Shown piece by piece: positions 9,268 through 17,987 of a stretch of 64,000 nucleotides of DNA; the first letter of the stretch is position 1, and each line of letters starts with the position of its first letter. Position numbers and translations under genes: made by a program. The notes under the pieces are model-generated. The model saw nothing but the letters and a program-made list of their open reading frames with translations. It ran no database searches and was not told the origin of the DNA. The stretch is from Williamsia soli (lineage in GTDB: Bacteria > Actinomycetota > Actinomycetes > Mycobacteriales > Mycobacteriaceae): the NCBI RefSeq assembly GCF_017377795.1, contig NZ_JAFRDR010000004.1, positions 62,001-126,000 of the forward strand. The letters are read 5' to 3'.

Positions 9268-10146
9268 CTAAGCCTGCGTGATCCCGATCATCGGGAGGAA
9301 GAAGCAACTGCGGTTGCCGTTTTCGACGGTGCCGAAAACTGCAGACAGCACGGTGCCGTTGCCTGTCTTGACCGGCGCCAGACGCGACCCGGGCACGCTG
9401 AGGCGATTGGCGAACGTCGTGAGCGCTGCTTTGATCTGTCCCTTGAAGGGGTTGTTGTCGGGAACCTTCTTCATCCAGATGTCGACCAGGGTGGTCCCGA
9501 CCGGTGCCATGTCCGCGAAGCCGCCCTGCAGCGTGTTGACGTTGAACCACGCAACCTGCATCCCGCTGGCGGTGCCGTCCTTGGTGATTCCGGACGGGAC
9601 GAAACCGAAGAGAGTCTCACCATCTTTGACCAGGTTGGCATCGATGGCCGCGGGAAGTTTCAATCCGGGGAGGAAGAACGGGCCGGGTACGGCTCCACCG
9701 ACCGCAGGTAGTAGACCGAAGGGGTTGTCCGGTGTCGGTTCGGTGCAGTTGAACGCCACCGACGGGTTGATGAAGCTCTGGATTCCCAACTGACGAAGCG
9801 CCGAGTTTGCCTCTGCGAGCAGGGTGAGTACGTCGGTGGGGGACGCCGCGGGCGTTGCTGTGGGCGCTGCCACCTCGGTCTTGGACAGCGTCGTGGTCGA
9901 CAGCTGTGAGCCGACGCCGAGTATCGCTTTGGCGGCCGCCAGCGCTTCCGGATCGACACGGGTCTTCTGAAGCTGCGCGATGGCTGCGGACAAGGCCTTG
10001 TTGTCAGGGACGCTCGTGGGTGCAGTCAGGGTCAGATCGGCCGGCGGAACCGGGGCGGCCACTGCGAGTGCCGGCGACATCAGGGCTGCTGAGGCCGCGA
10101 TCGCGAGCGCTACGACACCACGACGGATCAGCGGTTGGTTCGGCAT
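9268..10146 (-). CDS. Secreted protein, paralogue A of a tandem pair
   Basis: The 292-residue protein has a clear signal peptide (basic RR, hydrophobic stretch, cleavage near AVAAP). The C-terminal half contains VAWFNVNT, KTGNGTVLSAVFGTV and SCFFLPMIGI, which align with VAWINVDT, KTGQGRVISAIYGNV and SCTIIPTVGL of the neighbouring gene at 10397-11197. The two are therefore paralogues. Two Cys in the mature part could pair. I do not recognise a characterised family. ATG 10146 is used; AAGGAG lies 5 nt upstream of it. It lies 32 nt upstream of the lipase-fold gene on the same strand. Confidence 0.78.
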   Translation of the reverse strand: MPNQPLIRRGVVALAIAASAALMSPALAVAAPVPPADLTLTAPTSVPDNKALSAAIAQLQKTRVDPEALAAAKAILGVGSQLSTTTLSKTEVAAPTATPAASPTDVLTLLAEANSALRQLGIQSFINPSVAFNCTEPTPDNPFGLLPAVGGAVPGPFFLPGLKLPAAIDANLVKDGETLFGFVPSGITKDGTASGMQVAWFNVNTLQGGFADMAPVGTTLVDIWMKKVPDNNPFKGQIKAALTTFANRLSVPGSRLAPVKTGNGTVLSAVFGTVENGNRSCFFLPMIGITQA

Positions 10147-10350
10147 GGTTCTCCTTGAACAGATGAAACCGGCCCATTTGTTACGGATGTGACAGATGTG
10201 GCCAATGTTGCGGTTGTTAAAGCCAACCATGTGATTCGCGTAGATGGCAAGCGGCGAGGCCTACCTGTGACAGAACTGCGACCCAACCGCATTTCTGCTG
10301 TGGTTCAACGAATCTGGAGAGTGCGACGGCATTCACCCCAGACAGCAGAA

Positions 10351-10378
10351 CAGGCGCCGACCTGGTGGTCGGCGCCTG
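10351..10378 (-). terminator. Hairpin terminator after secreted paralogue B
   Basis: Two perfect 12-nt arms (10351-10362 and 10367-10378) flank a TGGT loop, 18 nt beyond the minus-strand stop at 10397. The stem can be extended through flanking GCAG/CTGC with a small bulge. There is no long T run, as is usual in this group. Confidence 0.65.
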
Positions 10379-10396
10379 CTGCTGTGGTGTCTGCGA

Positions 10397-11197
10397 TCAG
10401 ATGATTGCGAGCCCTACCGTCGGAATGATGGTGCAGCTGACCGTCTTGCCCTCGGTCTTGGTGGTCACGTTGCCGTAGATCGCCGAGATGACCCGCCCCT
10501 GGCCGGTTTTCGCGATGGTGGTGAACGTGCCGGGGCCCTCGGCGACGTTGATCTTCTCGTTGCGCTGGAGGCTTTGCTGGCCGCTCTTGCCGGTGTCGAC
10601 GTTGATCCACGCGACAGTGAGCGGCGCGGCGTTGTTGTTCAGTGCCGGGCCGGTGCCGAGGCTGGTGTAGACGAATCCGGCCTCACCTCTGCCGGGGCCC
10701 GGCGCGGGGGCCTTTTGCGGGCCTGCGGTGGCCAGCGCGGTGCCCACCGAGTTGCCGCCGGGGATACATCCCTGGCCGAGCGTGGGGTACAGGAATTGCT
10801 GGATGACCGGAGCGCCGTTGCCGGTGGGGATGGCGGGGCCGCCACCGCCCGTGCCCTCGAGAAAGCTGATGACCTTGTTCCAGATCTCGGCGAGATCCGG
10901 CGGCAAACCGGAGTCGGCCGCGAGTGTCTTGGCATTGGCCACGAGGTCGGCGTTGACCTTGCCGTCGGGACCCGGGGTTGCGGCGGAGCCGATGATCGCC
11001 GGTACGAAGGCGCCCAGCGACTGCAGGGTCGCGTCATCGATCTTCGGAGCGGGGGGTGCGGTCGGTTCGGCAGAGGCGGTCGCCGGCAGTGCCAGCGCTG
11101 CGCAGGCTGCTATCGCCACAGCCGCCATCGTCCGGCGGGCGGTGCGCCCAGCACTGAAACGCCCGCGGTCGCGACCTGTCAGCTCACTCAGTAGCAC
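10397..11197 (-). CDS. Secreted protein, paralogue B of a tandem pair
   Basis: About 266 residues with an extended basic N-region, a hydrophobic core (MAAVAIAACAALALPATASA) and a mature part beginning near EPTAPP. It shares the VAWxNVxT, KTGxG..SA.xGxV and SCxxxPxxGx blocks with the gene at 9268-10146. GTG 11197 (MLLSELTGR) is chosen because the signal peptide needs the basic residues upstream of the internal ATG 11128; the ribosome site is weak, so the start is uncertain. It is divergent from the thiamine transporter operon and is followed by a perfect hairpin. Confidence 0.72.
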   Translation of the reverse strand: MLLSELTGRDRGRFSAGRTARRTMAAVAIAACAALALPATASAEPTAPPAPKIDDATLQSLGAFVPAIIGSAATPGPDGKVNADLVANAKTLAADSGLPPDLAEIWNKVISFLEGTGGGGPAIPTGNGAPVIQQFLYPTLGQGCIPGGNSVGTALATAGPQKAPAPGPGRGEAGFVYTSLGTGPALNNNAAPLTVAWINVDTGKSGQQSLQRNEKINVAEGPGTFTTIAKTGQGRVISAIYGNVTTKTEGKTVSCTIIPTVGLAII

Positions 11198-11478
11198 TGT
11201 TCTTGGTGTCCCATCTTGCGTTGGTGACCCGCTGTCGCAGGTGCCTGTGTTCTGTATCGCCGTGCTGACGGTAACCGTTCCGTGACCCTGCCGCCAACAG
11301 TGCGGCCGACTTGTCATCCCGGTTCAGCCGACGATTCGTTCCGCCCCGGGACCATAGCCTGTTACTGATGAGGCCCCTGGTGCTGGTGATGCAATTGTGA
11401 TGTCACATTTCGACTTCGGGTCACCTCGCCCGTGCTGGTTAGATCAACACGAGAAGAAAACCGCTATCTGGAGGCACC
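11198..11478. other. Divergent intergenic region upstream of the thiamine-type transporter
   Basis: These 281 nt lie between oppositely oriented genes and must hold both promoters. I looked for the conserved CTGAGA and ACCCTT parts of a TPP riboswitch upstream of 11479 and found none. A short inverted repeat TGTGA-TG-TCACA lies at 11396-11407. No gene is supported here. Confidence 0.5.
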
Positions 11479-12510
11479 ATGCGTCGAAGAGTCCATATTG
11501 CGGCAGTCCTGATCGCTGCGGCGGTCGGTGCCACTGCCCTGAGCGCCTGCGGCGATTCGGGGTCCGACGACGAAGTGGTGCTGCTCACACACGACTCCTT
11601 CGCCCTGCCAGAAGAGTTGCTGACCTCGTTCGAGGACCAGACCGGGCTGACGTTGAAGGTCGTGAAGGAGTCCGATGCCGGTCAGCTGTCGTCCTCGATT
11701 GCGCTGACGGCGGGATCTCCGCGTGGCGACGTCGTCTACGGCATCGACAACACCTTTGCCTCGCGGGTGCTCGATGCGGACGCCCTGGAGCCTTACACGA
11801 GTCCCGACAATGGTCTCGGACCGAACGAGCACGCTTTGCCCGAACCCAACCGTCTCACCGCGATCGACCGCGGAGATGTCTGCGTGAACGTGGACAGCGA
11901 CTGGTTCGCACAGCGAGGACAGCAACCTCCACAGAACTTCGCCGATCTCGCCGACCCCCGCTACAAGGGTCTGACCGTGGTTCTCGACCCCGCGACGTCG
12001 TCGCCGGGGATGGCATTTCTACTCGCTACCATCGCCGCGTATCCGAGCTCGACCGCAGGCGGCTGGGAGGGTTACTGGCAGCAGCTGCGCGACAACGACG
12101 TCGCGGTCGCTCCCGGGTGGTCGGAGGCGTACAACCAGGAGTTCACCGCGGGTGAGGGCAAGGGATCCAAGCCCGTCGTGGTCTCCTACGCCTCGTCGCC
12201 CGCCTACCTGCCGACGACGAAGGCCTTGCTGAACACCTGCTTTGAACAGACGGAATACGCGGGAGTGCTGCGCGGCGCCGAGAACGTCGAGGGTGGGCAC
12301 AAGGTGGTGGACTTCCTGCTGAGCGAACCCGTGCAGGCGGCACTGCCCGAATCGATGTACGTCTATCCAGTGCGGACCGGTACGCCGCTGCCCGCTGAAT
12401 GGGCGCAGTACGCACCCGAACCCGAGTTCGTGGCCTCCATGCCTGCCGACGTCATCGCGGGCAACCGGGAGGCGTGGCAGCAGGAGTGGCGCACCGTCAT
12501 GGGTCGCTGA
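11479..12510 (+). CDS. Thiamine-type ABC transporter substrate-binding lipoprotein
   Basis: The 343-residue protein has a lipoprotein signal ending LSAC (Cys24). Several blocks match ThiB/TbpA-type thiamine-binding proteins: THDSFALPEE near the N-terminus, GDVVYGIDNT, DPATSSPGMAFLL, APGWSEAYNQEF and VVSYASSPAY. It would capture thiamine or its phosphates outside the membrane and deliver them to the permease encoded next. GGAGG just before ATG 11479 supports the start. No TPP riboswitch is visible upstream, so thiamine specificity rests on protein similarity alone; an iron- or other cofactor-binding relative is the alternative. Confidence 0.8.
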   Translation: MRRRVHIAAVLIAAAVGATALSACGDSGSDDEVVLLTHDSFALPEELLTSFEDQTGLTLKVVKESDAGQLSSSIALTAGSPRGDVVYGIDNTFASRVLDADALEPYTSPDNGLGPNEHALPEPNRLTAIDRGDVCVNVDSDWFAQRGQQPPQNFADLADPRYKGLTVVLDPATSSPGMAFLLATIAAYPSSTAGGWEGYWQQLRDNDVAVAPGWSEAYNQEFTAGEGKGSKPVVVSYASSPAYLPTTKALLNTCFEQTEYAGVLRGAENVEGGHKVVDFLLSEPVQAALPESMYVYPVRTGTPLPAEWAQYAPEPEFVASMPADVIAGNREAWQQEWRTVMGR

Positions 12511-12515
12511 CCGAG

Positions 12516-14159
12516 GTGACGGCAGGCCAGCTCCACGAGGGCCGACCCCTGCTTCGACGTCCCCGCGGTTCCCGGCTGGCGCTGCTGGGCGCCCTACCCT
12601 TGTTGTTCGTTGCGGTCATGTTCGGCTGGCCGTTGCTGGCGCTCGCGGTGCGCGCCTTCGGCGACGGTGAGAGCGCCGATCTGCCGCAACTGCTCTCCGA
12701 CGCGAATGCGGCGGACCTCCTGTGGTTCACGATCGCGCAGGCCGCGGCGTCCACCGCCGCCACCCTGGTCGTCGGCCTCCCGGTGGCCTGGGTCCTGGCG
12801 ACCTATGAACTGCCCGGCGCGCTGGCGTTGCGGGTGATCGTCACCATTCCCTTTGTGCTGCCGACTGTCGTCGTCGGTGTGGCCTTCTCCGTGCTGCTCG
12901 GGGACCGCGGGCCGCTGGGATGGCTGGGGATCGGCGCTTCCCTCTGGGCGATCATCCTGGCGCACATGTTCTTCAACGTCGCGGTGGTGGTTCGGACCGT
13001 CGGATCGGTGTGGGCTCAGATCGACCCGCGCGCCGAGCAGGCAGCCCGGACCCTGGGCGCGAACCGGTGGCGCGTGCTCCGGACGGTGACGCTGCCTGCG
13101 CTCGCTCCCGCGATCGCGTCGGCCGCTTCGGTGGTGTTCCTGTTCTGTGCCACCAGTTTCGGTGTGGTGCTCATCCTCGGCGCCGGTCGGTACAACACCC
13201 TGGAGACCGAGATCTACCGTCAGGCCATCGGCTTCTTCAAATTGCCTGCTGCCGTGGCGTTGTCGATGGTGCAGATCGTTGTCGTCGCGGTGGTGGTGAC
13301 GATCAGCGCAGTGCTGGGTCGCCGCGCACGGGCGGTCGGGGCGCCGCGCCGGCGTCGCAGGCCGCATGGGCGCCACTGGGTGCCGATCATCGCGATAGTC
13401 ACGGTGGCCCTGCTGATCCTGATCGCGCCGCTGGCCGTCTTGCTCTGGCGTTCGGTACGGCCCACCGTCGGTGGCAGCTGGAATCTCGATGGTTACCGAG
13501 CCCTGTTCGACTCGGTGAACGGTCAGACGCCGTGGCAGAGCATGCAATATTCGCTGATCAGCGCGACATGGGCCATGGTCATCGCGATGGTGCTCGGGCT
13601 ACTCGGTGCCCTCGCCCTCGCCCGCGCCCGCGGGGTGCTGGCGGGCGCGGCGACCGTGGTCGCGATGCTTCCGCTGGGCGTCAGCGCCGTCACGGTCGGG
13701 CTCGGGTACTTGGTGATCCTGACGGGGATGCCCCGCGAGATCAGCACCTCCCCGGCCATCGTCCCGGCCGTACAGGCATTGATCGCCTGCCCGTTGGTGA
13801 TCCGGATCCTGCTCCCCGCGATGGGTCTGGTCGATGACCGGCTGCGGCAGGCGACGGCCACCCTCGGCGCCAGACCGTTGCGGGTGTGGTGGACTGTCGA
13901 CCTTCCGGTCATCAAACGTGCTCTCTGTGCCGCAGCCGGTTTCGCGTTCGTCATCGCCATCGGTGAGTTCGGGGCCACCAGTTTCGTCGCCCGGCCCGAC
14001 ACCACCACGGTGCCGGTGCTGATCGGCTCGTCGTTGGCAAGACCCGGTTCGGGCAACTTCGCGACCGCGATGGCGTGCTCGGTGATGATGCTGGTCGTCA
14101 CCGCCGCGGTGGTCGCTCTGATCGAAGTCGTCCGCAAAGATGAGGGGGGGGAGTTCTGA
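12516..14159 (+). CDS. ABC transporter permease, two fused membrane domains (ThiP-like)
   Basis: The 547-residue protein has two sets of about six membrane helices. Each set carries the EAA-type loop that contacts the ATPase: EQAARTLGANRWRVLR in the first half and LRQATATLGARPLRVWW in the second. Fused double permeases of this size are typical of the ThiBPQ and iron transporters. GTG 12516 lies 5 nt after the substrate-protein stop. An upstream in-frame start would overlap the previous gene by more than 100 nt and is less likely. The stop overlaps the ATG of the ATPase gene (TGATG), so translation is probably coupled. Confidence 0.86.
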   Translation: MTAGQLHEGRPLLRRPRGSRLALLGALPLLFVAVMFGWPLLALAVRAFGDGESADLPQLLSDANAADLLWFTIAQAAASTAATLVVGLPVAWVLATYELPGALALRVIVTIPFVLPTVVVGVAFSVLLGDRGPLGWLGIGASLWAIILAHMFFNVAVVVRTVGSVWAQIDPRAEQAARTLGANRWRVLRTVTLPALAPAIASAASVVFLFCATSFGVVLILGAGRYNTLETEIYRQAIGFFKLPAAVALSMVQIVVVAVVVTISAVLGRRARAVGAPRRRRRPHGRHWVPIIAIVTVALLILIAPLAVLLWRSVRPTVGGSWNLDGYRALFDSVNGQTPWQSMQYSLISATWAMVIAMVLGLLGALALARARGVLAGAATVVAMLPLGVSAVTVGLGYLVILTGMPREISTSPAIVPAVQALIACPLVIRILLPAMGLVDDRLRQATATLGARPLRVWWTVDLPVIKRALCAAAGFAFVIAIGEFGATSFVARPDTTTVPVLIGSSLARPGSGNFATAMACSVMMLVVTAAVVALIEVVRKDEGGEF

Positions 14160-15196
14160 TGCTCGAGTTGTCCTCTGTGACGGTCGGTTACCGCTCAGAG
14201 ATGGTGCTCACCGAACTCGATCTCGCGATCGGCACCTCTGGCGCGGCGATCACCGCATTGCTCGGCCCGTCGGGATGCGGAAAGTCCACGCTGATCCGCG
14301 CGATTGCCGGACTCGAACCGCTGTCCGGTGGAGCCATCACGTTCGACGGCACAGACCTGGCGCCGGTCCCCGTGCACCGCCGCGACTTCGGGGTCGTCTT
14401 CCAGGATGGTCAACTCCTGCCGGGCAGGACCGTCGCCGACAACGTCGCATACGGGCTGCGGGTGCGACGTCGGCCGAAACGCGAGGTTGCCGAGCGGGTC
14501 GCCGAACTGCTGGACCTCGTCGACCTCGCCGGGTTCGGGTCCCGGAAGGTCGCCGAATTGTCGGGCGGCCAACAGCAGCGGGTTGCCCTTGCCCGTGCGC
14601 TCGCACCGCGACCACGGTTGCTGCTCCTGGACGAACCGCTCTCGGCACTCGACCGGCAACTGCGCGAACGACTGGCGCTGCAGATCACGGAGGTCATCGC
14701 CGCCACCGCGACCCCGACGATCGTGGTGACGCACGACCACACCGAGGCGGCGATGATGGCCGACCGGATCGCGGTCATGGAAGCGGGTCGCATCATCCAG
14801 GACGATGTTCCGGAAAAGCTTTGGCGAACACCGAGAACCGAGAGCGTCGCGCGGTTCATCGGCTGCACCACCCTGTGCGACGGGGTCGTCCGTCGGGGAG
14901 TGCTCGCCAGTCCGCTCGGGTCGGTGCCGATCGATCTGCCCGACGGGCCGGTGCGACTCGGCCTGCGGCCCGAGGCGGTGATCGCCGGTCCGGTCGGCAG
15001 CGGCCGCCCGGTCGGGCGCGCGGTGCATGTCGCGTCGCTGCCCGATGGAGTCCGGGTGCGCCTGTCGATTGCGGATATCGAACTCGACGCAGTGAGCGAC
15101 ATCCGGGTGGCGGTCGGTGACGACGTGGGTATCACCCTCGATCCCAACAGGATCGCGATCATCGCCGAACCCCAGCAGACGGCCCACCATGCGTGA
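14159..15196 (+). CDS. ABC transporter ATP-binding protein (ThiQ/PotA-like)
   Basis: The 345-residue ATPase has a Walker A motif GPSGCGKST at residues 36-44, a Q-loop (VFQDGQLLPG), the signature LSGGQQQR, a Walker B LLLLDEPLSALD and the H-loop TVVTHDH-like segment. Residues after about 240 form a TOBE-type C-terminal domain, longer than in the small enteric ThiQ and more like PotA/FbpC. It powers import through the permease encoded upstream. It overlaps the permease stop at its start and the mutT2 start at its end, so all four genes probably form one operon. Confidence 0.87.
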   Translation: MLELSSVTVGYRSEMVLTELDLAIGTSGAAITALLGPSGCGKSTLIRAIAGLEPLSGGAITFDGTDLAPVPVHRRDFGVVFQDGQLLPGRTVADNVAYGLRVRRRPKREVAERVAELLDLVDLAGFGSRKVAELSGGQQQRVALARALAPRPRLLLLDEPLSALDRQLRERLALQITEVIAATATPTIVVTHDHTEAAMMADRIAVMEAGRIIQDDVPEKLWRTPRTESVARFIGCTTLCDGVVRRGVLASPLGSVPIDLPDGPVRLGLRPEAVIAGPVGSGRPVGRAVHVASLPDGVRVRLSIADIELDAVSDIRVAVGDDVGITLDPNRIAIIAEPQQTAHHA

Positions 15197-15581
15197 GGTG
15201 GTTGCCGGCGCGGTGATCGTCGACGGCCGGCTGTTGCTCGCGCAGCGCAGTTATCCAGCTGAGGTCGCGGGTTTGTGGGAGCTTCCCGGCGGCAAAGTCG
15301 AAGCGGGGGAGTCGCGCCGCCGCGCGCTCGAACGTGAGCTCGCCGAAGAGCTCGGGCTCGAGGTGGTTGCCGGCGAGCAGATCGGAGCCGAGGTACCACT
15401 GCGAGAGGGTCTGGTGCTAGTGGCGATCGCCGCAACACTCGTCGCCGGTGATCCACGGCCGACCGAGCACAGCGCCATCTGTTGGGTGGACGCGGACGAC
15501 CTCCGGCGGCTGGTAGCCGATGGTGAGCTGGTTCCCGCCGATGCGGTCTGGCTCGACGATCTGGCCGGCTTGCTCACCTAG
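15189..15581 (+). CDS. mutT2: Nudix hydrolase MutT2-like
   Basis: The 130-residue protein has a complete Nudix box, GKVEAGE followed by seven residues and RELAEELGL. It resembles remembered M. tuberculosis MutT2 (Rv1160): both have WELPGGKV and end with a CWV...VPAD..W..DLA pattern. MutT2 cleans the nucleotide pool by hydrolysing pyrimidine triphosphates such as dCTP analogues or oxidised nucleotides to monophosphates. ATG 15189 overlaps the end of the ATPase gene by 8 nt. In M. tuberculosis mutT2 also lies a few genes upstream of typA, which supports the assignment. Confidence 0.82.
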   Translation: MREVVAGAVIVDGRLLLAQRSYPAEVAGLWELPGGKVEAGESRRRALERELAEELGLEVVAGEQIGAEVPLREGLVLVAIAATLVAGDPRPTEHSAICWVDADDLRRLVADGELVPADAVWLDDLAGLLT

Positions 15582-15595
15582 CCATCTGCAGAGGC

Positions 15596-15778
15596 TCAGG
15601 CGGCGCGGGCGCGGACCTTCTTCAACGCTTTTCCGAGTTCTTTCTCGGACAGACCCTGACCGGAGAGCTTCTGCATCTTGTGGATCACCACGGGGCAGCG
15701 CACGCAACGGGTGGAGCTGCGGCAGCACTTCTTCTTGGGCTTGAGTCCACACACTTTGGACGCCTTCTTCTTGCCCAC
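15596..15778 (-). CDS. Small Cys- and Lys-rich protein
   Basis: A 60-residue basic protein with five Cys and one His: Cys10, Cys18, Cys19, Cys25, Cys28 and His33. The CCRSSTRCVRCPVVIH segment looks like a metal-binding knuckle. The second half is helical and basic (EKELGKALKKVR). GTG 15778 is chosen because AAGGCAGG lies just upstream and upstream codons look non-coding. It lies opposite and between mutT2 and typA. I do not recognise a characterised family; a zinc-binding, nucleic-acid-associated role is only a guess. Confidence 0.6.
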   Translation of the reverse strand: MGKKKASKVCGLKPKKKCCRSSTRCVRCPVVIHKMQKLSGQGLSEKELGKALKKVRARAA

Positions 15779-16007
15779 GTACCTGCCTTTTCGTCCGGGT
15801 TCTCCGCTGATTCGTCTGCTTTGCCTGGTGAAAGTGAGGTTAGCATCACCTTGATTTGCCTCGGGTTTCGGCTGTGACGGCGCTCTCATCGGCCGATTCG
15901 GTTCAGCGCCGCTTCGCTGCCCGAACAGTGCACGCGATACCCTGTTAGAGGTCTGAGCAACTTGCTCGACAGTTTTGACATGCCCACTTCACGTCCGGAG
16001 AACTTCA

Positions 16008-17918
16008 GTGACTGCTGCCCCCAATTTCCGCAACGTCGCGATCGTTGCGCACGTCGACCACGGGAAAACCACCCTGGTTGATGCGATGCTGCGGCAATCG
16101 GGCGTTTTCGAGGAACGCGCCGAACTCGTCGACCGCGTCATGGACTCCGGTGACCTCGAGCGGGAAAAAGGCATCACGATCCTCGCCAAGAACACCGCTG
16201 TGCACCGTCGTCAGCCCGACGGCACCGAGGTCATCATCAACGTCATCGACACCCCGGGCCACGCCGACTTCGGTGGCGAGGTCGAGCGCGGCCTGTCGAT
16301 GGTCGACGGCGTCGTCCTGCTCGTCGACGCGTCCGAGGGCCCGCTGCCCCAGACCCGCTTCGTGCTCCGCAAGGCCCTCGCCGCCTCGCTCCCCGTGATC
16401 CTGCTGGTGAACAAGACCGACCGCCCCGACGCTCGTATCGCCGAGGTCGTCGAGGAGAGCCACGACCTGTTGCTCGACCTCGCATCGGACGTCGACGACG
16501 AAGCCGCCGAGGCCGCCGAACTGGCCCTCGACCTTCCGGTCCTCTATGCCTCGGGTCGCGCCGGGATCGCCAGCACCAAGGCGCCCGAGAACGGCAACGT
16601 TCCCGACGGTGAGAACCTCGACGCCCTGTTCGACGTCCTGCTGTCCTATGTCCCTGCCCCCAAGGGCGACCTCGATGCGCCCCTGCAGGCCCACGTCACC
16701 AACCTCGACGCGTCCGCGTTCCTCGGTCGTCTCGCACTGGTCCGCCTGTACGCCGGCTCGCTGAAGAAGGGCCAGACCGTGGCCTGGCTGCGTGAGGTCA
16801 ACGGTGAGCCCGTCACCGAGCGCGCCAAGATCACCGAGCTGCTGATCACTGTCGGCGTCGAGCGGACGCCCGGCGAGATCGCTGTCGCCGGCGACATCGT
16901 GGCCGTGGCCGGTATGCCCGACATCATGATCGGCGACACCCTCGCCGACGTCGATCATCCGATCGCGCTGCCCCGGATCACGGTCGACGAGCCTGCCATC
17001 TCGGTGACGATCGGTACCAACACCTCGCCCCTCGTCGGACGGGTCAAGGGCCACAAGCTCACCTCCCGCATGGTCAAGGACCGCCTCGACAGCGAACTGA
17101 TCGGTAACGTCTCGCTGCGTGTCCTGGACATCGGCCGGCCCGATGCCTGGGAGGTCCAGGGGCGTGGCGAGCTCGCGTTGGCCATCCTCGTCGAGCAGAT
17201 GCGCCGCGAAGGCTTCGAGCTGACCGTCGGCAAGCCCCAGGTGGTCACCAAGCAGGTCGACGGCAAGCTCCACGAGCCGTTCGAGCACCTGACCATCGAC
17301 GTCCCCGAGGAGTACCTCGGTGCGGTCACGCAGCTGCTGGCCGCCAGGAAGGGTCGCATGGGCGACATGACGAACCACGGCAGTGGCTGGGTCCGCATGG
17401 AGTTCATCGTGCCCTCGCGCGGCCTGATCGGATTCCGTACCGATTTCCTCACCGAGACCCGCGGCACCGGCATCGCCAACGCGGTGTTCGACGGCTATGC
17501 GCCATGGGCCGGCGAGATCCGCGCCCGCCACACCGGGTCGCTGGTGTCCGACCGCGCCGGAACGGTCACCCCGTTCGCCATGATCCAGCTGGCCGATCGC
17601 GGAACCTTCTTCGTCGAGCCGGGCGCGGATACCTATGAGGGCATGGTCGTGGGCATCAACCCACGCATGGAAGACCTCGACATCAACGTCACCAAGGAGA
17701 AGAAGCTGACCAACATGCGTCAGTCCTCCGCCGACGTGATGGAGACCCTCGCCAAGCCCATCAAGCTCGAGCTCGAAGCGGCTATGGAGTTCTGTACCGA
17801 CGACGAATGCGTCGAGGTCACCCCTGAGGTGGTCCGGGTGCGCAAGGTCAACCTCGACTCCAACACCCGCGCCCGCGAGCGGTCGAAGACCAAGGCTCGC
17901 AACCAAAGCGTCGGCTGA
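16008..17918 (+). CDS. typA: Ribosome-associated GTPase TypA/BipA
   Basis: The 636-residue protein shows all translation-GTPase motifs: AHVDHGKT (G1), the switch region GITI, DTPGHADFGGEVER (G3) and NKTDRPDAR (G4), followed by domain 2, the EF-G-like domains III and V and the BipA-specific C-terminal part. BipA acts on the 70S ribosome and 50S assembly, mainly under stress. GTG 16008 is chosen because GGAG lies 7 nt upstream and family similarity begins at NFRNVAIVAHVD. It matches Rv1165 in position between mutT2 and lpqW. A strong hairpin follows the stop codon. Confidence 0.95.
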   Translation: MTAAPNFRNVAIVAHVDHGKTTLVDAMLRQSGVFEERAELVDRVMDSGDLEREKGITILAKNTAVHRRQPDGTEVIINVIDTPGHADFGGEVERGLSMVDGVVLLVDASEGPLPQTRFVLRKALAASLPVILLVNKTDRPDARIAEVVEESHDLLLDLASDVDDEAAEAAELALDLPVLYASGRAGIASTKAPENGNVPDGENLDALFDVLLSYVPAPKGDLDAPLQAHVTNLDASAFLGRLALVRLYAGSLKKGQTVAWLREVNGEPVTERAKITELLITVGVERTPGEIAVAGDIVAVAGMPDIMIGDTLADVDHPIALPRITVDEPAISVTIGTNTSPLVGRVKGHKLTSRMVKDRLDSELIGNVSLRVLDIGRPDAWEVQGRGELALAILVEQMRREGFELTVGKPQVVTKQVDGKLHEPFEHLTIDVPEEYLGAVTQLLAARKGRMGDMTNHGSGWVRMEFIVPSRGLIGFRTDFLTETRGTGIANAVFDGYAPWAGEIRARHTGSLVSDRAGTVTPFAMIQLADRGTFFVEPGADTYEGMVVGINPRMEDLDINVTKEKKLTNMRQSSADVMETLAKPIKLELEAAMEFCTDDECVEVTPEVVRVRKVNLDSNTRARERSKTKARNQSVG

Positions 17919-17926
17919 TCTGCGGT

Positions 17927-17954
17927 GTCCCCGGGGCGGCGACGCCCCGGGGAC
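17927..17954 (+). terminator. Hairpin terminator after typA
   Basis: Perfect 11-nt arms (17927-17937, 17944-17954) of GTCCCCGGGGC type flank a six-base loop, 8 nt after the typA stop codon. The GC-only stem lacks a T tract but is very stable. Confidence 0.65.
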
Positions 17955-17987
17955 GCCTTCGGGTAGAAAGGTCGCCAGCCCTGACGG

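Noticed and set aside
11396-11407. CRP-like site TGTGA-TG-TCACA
   Set aside because: The spacer is 2 nt, whereas the CRP/Cmr consensus needs 6.
11198-11478. Possible TPP riboswitch upstream of the thiamine-type substrate-protein gene
   Set aside because: The conserved CTGAGA and ACCCTT elements of the aptamer are not found; only short repeats are present.
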